Shown piece by piece: positions 55,690 through 64,000 of a stretch of 64,000 bases of DNA (the stretch's first letter is position 1; each line of letters opens with the position of its first letter). The notes beneath the pieces were generated by a model that did not search any database, was not told where the DNA came from, and worked only from the letters and a program-made list of their open reading frames with translations. Where the stretch lies: positions 77,175,833 through 77,239,832 of the forward strand of contig CM053141.1 of NCBI GenBank assembly GCA_028571685.1, given 5' to 3'. Position numbers and translations under genes: made by a program. Origin of the DNA: Heterohyrax brucei (lineage: Eukaryota > Chordata > Mammalia > Hyracoidea > Procaviidae).

Positions 55690-56905
55690 TAAAAAAAGCT
55701 TTACCAAGATGTGAGTCACATACCATACAACTTAATCATTTAAAGTGTATGATTCAATGGTTTTTTAATCACAAAATTGTGAGACCAGCATTACTGTCAA
55801 TTTCAGAACATATTTGTTATACTAAAAATATACTTATCTGAAAGGCATTATGCTGAGTGACATTAGGTAGTTGCAAAGGACAAATGTTATATGAGACTAC
55901 TATTATAAGAACTCAAGAAAATATTTAAACACAGGTGAAAAGAGATGATTATGAGGGTAAGAATAGTGCAAGAAGGGAATTCATCAACTAGAAAGTAGAC
56001 AAGGATCATCTAGAGAGAAGGGAAGAACAACTCACAGTATGGCAGAAGTCAGCACACCTTGGCTAAATCAAAAACTAGGAAATTTTCTGAAAATAACCAA
56101 ACATTCTGAGAGACAGAAAAGCTGGAGCTGGGATTTGGGGACCGTGGTGGTCAGGGTACACCTAGGTCAGTTGTCATATTAAAATTTATTAAGAAATTGT
56201 TCTCCATGCCCCTTTGGTGAGTGTTGTCTGGGGACTTAAAAGCTTGCAAGTTATCATCTAAGATGGATCAAGTGGTCCCAACCTACTTGGAGTGAAGTAG
56301 GATGAAGAACACCAAAGACACAAGGAAAATACTAGCCCAAGATCCAAAAGGATGACATAAACCAGTGACTCCATTAGCCCAAGACCAGAAGAACTAGATA
56401 GTGCCCAGCTACCATCAACTACTGCCCTGATGTGAAACCCAGAAGAGAGTCCCTGATGAAACAGTAGAACAAGACGGAGCAGAATTCCAAGTATGACCTC
56501 GCGATCTGACTGTGGCTGGAGGAACCGCTGATTCACGGCCCTCAAACACCACCCTGTTAACCTAGAACGAAAATCATTCTTAAAGCCCACATTTCAGACA
56601 AAGATTAAACTGGACTATAAGATATTAAATAATACTCGTGAAGCAGGTGCTTCTTAGTTCAAGCAGATACATGAGGCCAAATGGGCAGCTCTCATCTGGA
56701 GACAGGATCTGAAAGAAGGAAGGAAGGAAAGAACAGGAACTGGCTGAATAGTCACGAGAAATCCAGGGTAGAAAGGGGGATCATTCTGTTACCTTATAGG
56801 GATTGCAACTCATATCATGTAATAACACGTGTATACGTTTTTGCGTGAGACATCAACTTGAGCTGTAAACTTTCACCTGAAGTACCATAAAAAATAAAAT
56901 AACAT
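55690..56905 (+). mobile_element. L1 3' end, lineage type, diverged
   Basis: gaaaggcattatgctgagtg, tatatgagactactattata, gtgagtgttgtctggggact and taaaagcttgcaagttatca align with the L1 3' UTR at 20.9-21.5 kb. It runs on to an A-rich end with aaaataaaat at about 56890. The first 140 bases (agctttaccaagatgtgagt) belong to a different old L1-type piece. Confidence 0.75.
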
Positions 56906-57564
56906 AAATGATATGTGATAAATTTAGATCAGTGCACTCCATTGTGTGAAGATGAAGCAGAAAGACCTCAGATCTAGAAACTGCTGGAGGCAGCACAATG
57001 GACACCAGGGTCCTCAGCCATATCTGAAGAGATGGAAAACTTCTTTGCCTCTGAAAGAATATGGAAGAACCTTTCTCTAGACACTGCAGGAGGAGATCTG
57101 GATCACTCAGCCAGTAATTTTGACTCATTACATATTTCATCTAAGAGCAAATGACAAGTGTCGTAAAAGGAATATTTTTCCCAGTTCCTTCTCCTGTCCC
57201 TAGTCACACTTCATCTCATCCATCAAATTGTTCCTTGATATGTGAGGTAATGGAAAAAAGAAAAAAAGAAAAGAATTATATTGCCTCCTCGTTCCCCACA
57301 CTCCCTGAAAAACAAACTCTGTAGCAAACCTAATGCCCATATGGGTTTAATATATTATTATTCAATAACAGAAACCACAGATCCTTGAAGAAATGGCTGA
57401 TTCTGGGGCTAGGGTAGGAAATACACCAAGTGAGCCTGGAACGTATTATAGAGTGAGAAGAAGTTAAGGCGGTGGTTAGAACGAAACAAAACCTACAACC
57501 ACAGGAGAATACCAAAGGGATGCAGGACCCAAGCACATCTCCTAATCACCAAAGCCGCTCAAAG
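56906..57564. other. No identifiable gene
   Basis: An A/G-rich simple tract at 57254-57276 and otherwise unassigned sequence. Open frames here have no domains. Confidence 0.4.
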
Positions 57565-58335
57565 TAGTGTGAAAATGATAAATTATTTTGGAATAAATTT
57601 AAGAAAAGGAGGGTAAAACTTTTACTGTGGAAACTACCAAGTATTGCTGAAAGAAATTACAGACCAAATAAATGAGATAGCATTCTGGGTTAACAGATTG
57701 GAAGACTTAACATTGTTAAGCTATTAGAATGCCCCAAATTTATCTGCAAGTTCAAAAAAATTCCCACCAAAATTGCAGCTATCTTTTTTCAGAAATTGAA
57801 TGCCTGATGCTAAAATACCTGAGTGAAATCAGTAAGTGTCAAAAGGACAAATATTATATGAGACCCCTTGAGTCGGATCCGACTCGACGGCACTTGGCTG
57901 GCGTGGCGTTATAAGAACTTAGAAACAGGATTCTCTACAGAAGAAAATAACTTTGATGGCTACAAGGGTGAGGGGTAGTGGTGAGGGTTTATTATAGATG
58001 AGATAGTTGACAGATGCTAGAAACTTTATTCATTTACTGTAATAAATAAATAAATATCTAGCAAAGGATCTTAACAGACACTTCTTTAAAGAAGATTCAA
58101 TGGACAGTGCACGTAAAACGATACTCAGAGTCATCAGTTTTAGGGAAATGTAAATCAAAGTCACAATGAAATACACTTTATTTCCATCAATCAGTTAATA
58201 TAAAAAAAGAAAAAGAAAAGGTCTAATGGAGGATATGTAGAAATTGGAACCATCATATACCGCTGGTATGAATGTAAAATGGTATAGCCACTCTGGAAAA
58301 CAGTTTGTAAGTTTCTCAAAAGAGATTGCAAAGAT
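57565..58335 (+). mobile_element. Old L1 pieces, ORF2 end and 3' UTR
   Basis: ctaccaagtattgctgaaag, gattggaagacttaacattg, ctgagtgaaatcagtaagtg, then a gap to ggatcttaacagacacttct and cgctggtatgaatgtaaaat. All are L1 sense sequence, but the order of pieces is not that of one intact L1. A tail micro-insertion lies at 57868-57908. Confidence 0.75.
57868..57908 (+). repeat. 41-base RTE/SINE 3' tail insertion in L1
   Basis: ttgagtcggatccgactcga then cggcacttggctggcgtggc replaces a couple of bases in the L1 block that elsewhere reads agacccctactataagaact (compare 6120 and 20885). It shares the 16-bp palindrome and the 17-mer with the 54690 insert. No clear TSD. Confidence 0.82.
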
Positions 58336-58866
58336 TTGGATTTCTTTTATTCTTTTTCTTGGTTAACTCCTCTGGCTAGAACTTCCAGTACAATATCAAA
58401 GAGCATAGTGAAAGCAGGCACCACTGTCTTGTTCCTAACTTTAAGAGGAACCTTTTCAGTCTGTCTCCGTTGAGTATGAGGTTAGCTGTATTATTTTTTC
58501 ATGAATGTTGTTTACCAAGTTGAGGGGTTTATCTTCTTTTCTGTCTTGTTGAATGCTTTCATGATGAAAGGATGTTGAATTTTGTTAAAAGCATTTACTG
58601 AGTTGACTGAAGGAATCTTGTTGTTCCTTTCCTTTTTTCTGTTGATGTGATGTATTACATTGATTGATTTTTCTAATGTTGAACCACTCTTGCATTCCTG
58701 TAATAAATTATACTTAATTATGGTGCATAATCCTTTTAATATGCTTTTGGATTCTGTTTGTTAATGCTTTGTTGAGGGTTTTTATGCCAATATTCTTCAG
58801 AGATATTGGCCTGTAGGATTCTTATCTTGTGGTCTTTTCTTCCAGATGTTTTGTTTCTCTGTATAG
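58336..58866 (-). mobile_element. L1 reverse-transcriptase region, inverted
   Basis: Antisense L1 ORF2 RT region: ctctggctagaacttccagt, gcaccactgtcttgttccta, tgatgtgatgtattacattg, tgttgagggtttttatgcca. It abuts sense L1 (58868 on) that is the next part of ORF2, as in a twin-primed insertion. Confidence 0.8.
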
Positions 58867-58867
58867 A

Positions 58868-60300
58868 AGGCCCCCAAAATCCACAAGAAAGACGTTAGAG
58901 CTAGTAGATAAGTTCAGAATGTGGCAGGATACAAGGTCAACACACAAAAATTAGTAGGTTTCTGTACACCATCTATGGAAGCATGTGAAAGATGGAGAAT
59001 GAGTAAGGGAAGACAAAAGAAGAATTGGTGTCTTTGAACTGTGGTGCTGAGGAAGAATATTGAATATACTGGACTGCCAAAAGAACAAACAACTCTGTCT
59101 TGGAGGAAGTACAACCAGAGTGCTCCTTAGAAGAAAGGATGGTGTGATTACATCTTACATACTTTGAATATGTTGTCAGGAAGGACCAGTCCCTGGAAAA
59201 GGATATCGTGCTTGGTAAAGTAGAGGGGGTCAGGAAAAAAGAGGAAGACCCTCAATGAAACGGATTGAGTGGCTGCTACAATGGCCTCCAGCATAACAAT
59301 GATTGTGGGCGTGGCTCAGGACAGAGCAGTGTTTCCTTCTGTTGTACATAGGGTTGTTATGAGTGGGAACCAACTTGATGGTACTTAACAACAAAAACAA
59401 CATTAGCAATCTGAGAAAGAAATCAAGGAAATAGTTCCATTCATAATAGCATCTAAAAGAATAAAACATCAAAGAATAAATTTAACCACAGAGGTGAAAG
59501 ACATTACACCGAAAATTATAAAACACTATTGAAAGCAACTGAGGATGATCCAAATAGACAGGACATTCCATGTTTATGTATTGGAAGACTTATTACTGCC
59601 AAGATGTCAGTACCGTCTAAGACCATCTATAGATTCAATGCAATATTCATCAAAATTCCAACAACCTTCTTTGCAGGAAAGTTAATTCTGAAATTTGTGT
59701 GGAATTGCAAAATGCTCTGAATAGCCAAAGCAACCCTGAGAATGAACAACAGAGTAGGAGGTCTCACAGTTCTGGATCTCAAAACATAGTATAAATCTAT
59801 AGCAATCAAGCACCCTGGTACTGGCATAATGATAGACATACAGACTATGGACTAGAACTCAAAGCCCAGAAATAAGCACACACAACTATAATCGATTACC
59901 ATTCAAAAATAGTGATAAATCCATCAAGTGAGGAAAGAATAATTTCTTTAATAAATGGTACTTGGATAACTCAATGTTTATGCAAAAGATTCACATTAGA
60001 CCCATACTTTACCTCATATCCCAAACTAACTCAAAATAGATCAAATGCCTAAAGCTGTCAAAAGAAAACATAGGGCAATGCTTCAAGACCAAGTCTTCAA
60101 CAACAGATTCTTTTAGTTGATGCTGAAAACACAAGTGACAAAAGACAAGTTAAATAAATTGGATCTTATCAAAATAAAAAAATCTTCTGTATACAAAGGA
60201 ATTTAATGTGAGAGAAGTGTTGGGAATCAAATAATTAGATAAGGGTTTTAATATCCAGAATATCTAAAGAACCCCTACAATTTAATAAGAACTAGAAACC
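58868..60300 (+). mobile_element. L1 ORF2 C-terminal part, split by RTE
   Basis: Before the break: atccacaagaaagacgttag, gtaggtttctgtacacc. After it (from about 59400): taatagcatctaaaagaata, aagtgacaaaagacaagtta. The sense L1 ORF2 ends near aatttaataagaactagaaa. No 3' UTR follows. Many frame breaks. Confidence 0.82.
58978..59401 (+). mobile_element. RTE 3' end inserted in L1
   Basis: gtgaaagatggagaatgagt, gaatattgaatatactggac, ttggaggaagtacaaccaga, tgctccttagaagaaaggat and taagcccagga-type RTE C-terminal sequence, closing ttatgagtgggaaccaactt, gatggtacttaacaacaaaa. 5'-truncated. L1 sequence lies at both sides. Confidence 0.87.
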
Positions 60301-60371
60301 TAATCTTGGCATGAGGGCAAGCTGGGAAAGGGATGTTGGAGTGTCAGGAGGCCTCAACTTCTTGACTGTAA

Positions 60372-60540
60372 ACCCCCCAACAACAAGCTCATTACTGTGG
60401 AGTTGATTCTGACTCATAGTGACCCCATAGGGCAGAGTAAAATTGCTCCATATGGTTTCCAAGGAGCAGCAGGGGGTTTCAAACTGCCAACCTTCTGATT
60501 ACCAGTCAAGCTCTTAACCATTGTGCCACTAGAGCTCCTT
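60372..60540 (-). repeat. AfroSINE-type SINE
   Basis: Antisense: tgtggagttgattctgactc, atagtgaccccatagggcag, ttaaccattgtgccactaga. Confidence 0.9.
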
Positions 60541-62029
60541 CTTGGCTGCAGCTAAAGAAAAGGAGAAATGCTGGAGCCCTCCTCCCAGTGAAATACTGTA
60601 CCCCTTGACTGGGAGCAGAGGAGAGAGGGAACCCCTTCCTCTGGGTCACACTCTTCCAGACTGGACTTTCCATCTTGCTGAGCTAGAGGGAGGCTAGAAA
60701 GCTAGACAACATGTTGTGGCTCATATGCCATAGATTCTTGCTATTCATATCAAGTTTTAGTAAAGTTTGTTGAATAAATGTTTCTTAATTTGCTGCATGC
60801 CCTTAGGACAATTTCCAGAGACTTTAAATGGTTGCTTTTAAAACTAATTATAGCTGTTTTGCTGGAAACTGGTTCCATGGGGCACCTCATGCCTTCATTC
60901 TGAAATTGTTTTCTTGCCCCAGGCCTAAACTACGGTTTATTTTCTTAAACTCTCTGGTATTTGATAGTCTGTCTACTCAGATATGAATCTAGATTTTCTG
61001 TATGATGCATTGATGCCTATATGATCTAATAAGAACTAGATATTTCTGTATTATGCTTTCTCAAGCGAGTGAAACAAGCCAACTCTGTATACAGAGAAAA
61101 GTGGAGGGAGGTAGGAAGCCAGACTGTGCAGTGACCACTGAGATAAGTGACACTTATTTTCATGATATTCCCAGTGCGCTGTGTTCAGTGATTGTGTCCC
61201 CAAGAACCATAGTGCTCAGACTGTGAAATCAGTGATACAAACCCATTATCCTGAGGTAACCCATGAAAGAACTGTCTCCTCCAAATTAACCAGATCAATT
61301 TCAGTTGAACTGTTCTTATAAACTGCAGAACATGGGGTGATTTTATATAGCTTATGGCTAACAGTTTTTTGGTTGGATATATCTAGGTTTATAAAAAAAT
61401 TGTAAATAGGTGAATACATACGCATGTAGATATAGGTTTATGTAGAGGGTGCTTCCTTAGCACACAGTTAAAGATTCATGACAGGTGGCAAATACTGCAA
61501 AGACTCCTTTTAAAAACAAATAAACAGTTTAGACACCCGCATATTTCTAGGAATGCAGGTTTCTGATACTGTTTTTCTTTCCATCTTATTATTACTGTGC
61601 TCTAACTAAGAAACACCACATACATATTTTATTAGTCTCCTGAAATAAACAATACTAGTGTACTTTATTTTTATCATTTGAAAATTTGGATGATAACGAG
61701 CAGTACATTTAAAAGATGAAGTATATACAAAACTATATCCACACACACGTACAGAGCACATCAAAAGCGTAATTTCACAATATTATTGCTTAAACCAGTT
61801 AAGACTTACTTTCCCTTAAATAAGCCAATTTGAAAATGCTTCACAGACAGCAAAAACTGTGAAAGTGTCATGCAAATGATTGAAGCTTGCAAAAAAGGTG
61901 TTAAACATCAGGTGAAAAATTTACATGACACCAGATCTGTTTAGACAAAAATCCAAATTGGTTGTTTGACTATAAACATAGCAAGAAGGTGCTTTCAGAA
62001 TTCTCTTCTGATTACTGACACCATCAATC
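60541..62029. other. Repeat-poor, includes an unclassified repeat
   Basis: No recognised SINE or LINE. The segment 61491-61622 pairs with 55293-55433. No gene evidence. Confidence 0.45.
61491..61622. repeat. Unclassified repeat, paired with 55293-55433
   Basis: aaataaacagtttagacacc, atttctaggaatgcaggttt, actgtttttctttccatctt, ctctaactaagaaacaccac: same order and orientation as the 55.3 kb segment at perhaps two thirds identity by eye. Confidence 0.6.
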
Positions 62030-62192
62030 CAAACCAAACCCAATGACACTGAATTGAGTCCGACTCATAGCGACCCTAGAGGTCAGAGTAGAACTGCCCC
62101 GTAGAGTTTCCAAAGAGCACCTGGTGGATTTGAACTGCTGACCTTTTAGGTTAGCAGATGTAGCATTTAACTAACCCACATTGCCACCAGAC
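62030..62192 (-). repeat. AfroSINE-type SINE
   Basis: Antisense: ttgagtccgactcatagcga, cagagtagaactgccccgta, ggttagcagatgtagcattt, cattgccaccagac. Confidence 0.9.
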
Positions 62193-63973
62193 AACTTAGA
62201 AAATAGGAGGCTTGAACGGTCAAAAGAAGAAAATAGTGGTTCTTCTTCTTCCAACCACAGAGCCTACTCGTTTGTAGCTTCAGGTAGGGGTCATCTTTCC
62301 CTTTCTACTGTTTTTAAAGCAGTTTCAGAATTAGCTTGACTAAGTGTACAACCCCAGTTAACTGAAAAGAGCAGCATCTGCTGAATCATCATGCAGTCAG
62401 CCAGACAGTGGTTCATTAGGAGAGAGCCAGCAGAGCCACATTTCAGAAGGACTCCAAACCCTCAATCAATTACTGGTCCCCTTGTCATTGTCAAGCTTAA
62501 GAACAATCATCTAGCGAAGGGGACCATGGACTGGTTGCCGTCTAGATCACTGAATATGCAAACTCGCAGAGCTGTTTTTGTGTTGTCTACTCTTTTGTTT
62601 TCAAGTGTTGGTGCTAAAACAGCTTTCAAGCTTCTAAGTATGTCAGATTAGGCTATTACTGAAACAGTAGTTATGATTCTAGCTCTACGCATCTCAGGTG
62701 AGCCTTCCCCTGGTTTTACAATGGCATCCTCTGTAAACATTCGTGTTTCACACTGCCTAGGTGTTTCTTCTTCCAGTTCAGCCTTACCTCTGCTTCAGAC
62801 TTGGCACTTTGAGAACAGGATCAAGTACCAAGGAAACAGACGTACTCAGGCTATCCCTCTATTTAACAGGAGGAAAGGTGTTTTTTGAAAACCAAGCTAA
62901 AGTAAATGTCATAGTGAGCCTGCATCTTTCCCACCCCTCAATTTCATACCAACTGCCCTTTTTCATCTCTATCTTGCTTAGCGAGTTTTGCCAGTGGACT
63001 TCCAAGTGATACACCTAACTGACGAAGTTTTGCTTTTTCTTGCCTCACTGGTCCTTGTTAGAAGATCTAAATAAATGGACAGAACAAGGGTACAGATTGG
63101 AGAAATCCAAGAAGCAATGTGTCCAGAAATTTCTTGGTGTAAGGGAAGGACTGAACACAATTGTTTATAGGTACATGTGTAGCAGTGACACATCTAGTGT
63201 AGGACACATCTCATGGGCCTCATAGATGCTCCTGTCCTTGCCCGTCTCCCAGGTTCTCAGCTCTTGCACTGGCAGCTGGACTGCACGGGTCCCCTGGGTT
63301 GTCTTCAGGTCTTTTTCCACATATGGTCCCGTTAAAATATGGTCCCACCATAGGCTATAAGATATGTTTCCTCAGTGGTTGCTGAAGGGGCCAGATGATC
63401 CAACCCCCAAATGTTGGGGGGTTAATGCCCCCCCTGGGGTGAACTTGGGTAAATGCCAAAGAGGAGGCAGGAGAGAGTCAGCAGAAAGACTTTCTCTCTG
63501 TTCCCTCTCAAGCATGGTTCTGAGGTACGATTTTTCATGCAGCTTGTATGGAGACATTCTGCACCCAAAAAACTACTTGTCATGTCGCTTTGTGGTATGG
63601 TGTGACACAGTGGCGAGTCTGGTAACGCGTGTCTTTGCATTTTTCACTCCTTTTTCCCTCATTCTTGATTCTCTGTGATTGTATTTTCCAATAACACATG
63701 AGCAATTAACATTGTCCTGGGCATTTATTTTTCCTCCAGGGATCTGCTGTAAGGATGCATCTGAAATCTAGGACTTTCCCAAGTATCCTGCCTCTTAATA
63801 CACATTTTGGTGTTTGGAGAAAGTATTTGGTCCTTTCCTTTTTTATCCACTTCAGAAAATGCCAGAGATTGAGTGTATAAGATTTGACTCCAGTTTAGCT
63901 TTTGGTTTCTATCTTTGATTTGCTGTCCTAACTTTCTAATTAACTTCAACTCTCTCTTTTTTTCCCCACCATT
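62193..63973. other. No identifiable gene or repeat
   Basis: Overlapping open frames of 61-104 codons on both strands (for example 62391-62651, 63364-63678) carry no recognised domain and overlap each other, so I call none. No SINE or LINE seen. Confidence 0.4.
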
Positions 63974-64000
63974 TATGTGTATGTATGTGTGTGTGTGTGT
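63974..64000. repeat. TG microsatellite running off the window
   Basis: atgtgtatgtatgtgtgtgt continuing as (tg)n to the last base, so its full length is unknown. Confidence 0.9.

Noticed and set aside
1-64000. tRNA genes suggested by B-box-like motifs
   Set aside because: Every such motif I checked belongs to a tRNA-derived SINE with the SINE body and tail, and no cloverleaf of a true tRNA was seen.
1-64000. CRISPR array, operon or bacterial-type system
   Set aside because: No spaced direct repeats of that type and no prokaryotic gene organisation; the window is mammalian repeat-rich DNA.

Overview
This is nuclear DNA from a mammal, and the repeats point to Afrotheria, most likely a paenungulate such as an elephant. 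The commonest repeat (more than 30 copies) is a tRNA-derived SINE. It carries pol III A/B-box-like motifs, a GGTCAGCAGTTCRAATCC B-box region, and a 3' end near GAGTCGGAATCGACTCGACGG. This is the AfroSINE type as I recognise it. It shares its 3' end with an RTE-type LINE present in full-ish, truncated, internally deleted and inverted copies. There is also a lineage L1 with its own 3' UTR, a family of about 500-590 bp solo LTRs, older L1, L2 and MIR sequence, and one decayed mariner. I found no host protein-coding exon I would defend and no rRNA, tRNA gene or CRISPR. The window reads as a gene-poor or intronic region built from layered retroposition.

Layout. 0-4.6 kb: antisense SINEs, an unassigned block, an RTE-derived short element, an inverted old L1. 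4.8-7.1 kb: a 5'-truncated L1 with clear target-site duplications (TSDs), then a run of antisense SINEs. 8.4-9.3 kb: a MIR split by an RTE derivative, then L2. 10.8-13.6 kb: antisense L1 carrying a SINE and a second L1 3' end, then an RTE fragment and an old LTR. 14.0-22.5 kb: a full-length but dead L1 that itself carries a SINE, a solo LTR and a piece of L1 3' UTR between ORF1 and ORF2. 25-29.6 kb: LTRs, a hAT-like repeat, SINEs. 30.5-36.8 kb: two decayed RTE elements around a pair of inverted solo LTRs, one of which sits inside a SINE. 37-44.9 kb: sparse repeats and the largest repeat-poor stretch (about 40.6-42.2 kb), which holds two octamer motifs. 45.2-46.5 kb: mariner. 48-50.4 kb: RTE pieces and an LTR. 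51-60.3 kb: old L1 mosaics and several very short SINE/RTE tail insertions. 60.5-64 kb: mostly unassigned.

The layers give an order of events. MIR and L2 are oldest. Old L1, MLT-type LTRs and mariner come next. The lineage L1, RTE, SINEs and solo LTRs were then inserted into them, several with readable TSDs. The most interesting signals are very small insertions (19-45 bp) made only of the RTE/SINE 3' terminus, a recurrent internally deleted RTE derivative, and a copy of the L1 3' UTR in the ORF1-ORF2 spacer. No undescribed gene system was found. All repeat family calls are from recognition and internal comparison, not from a database search.
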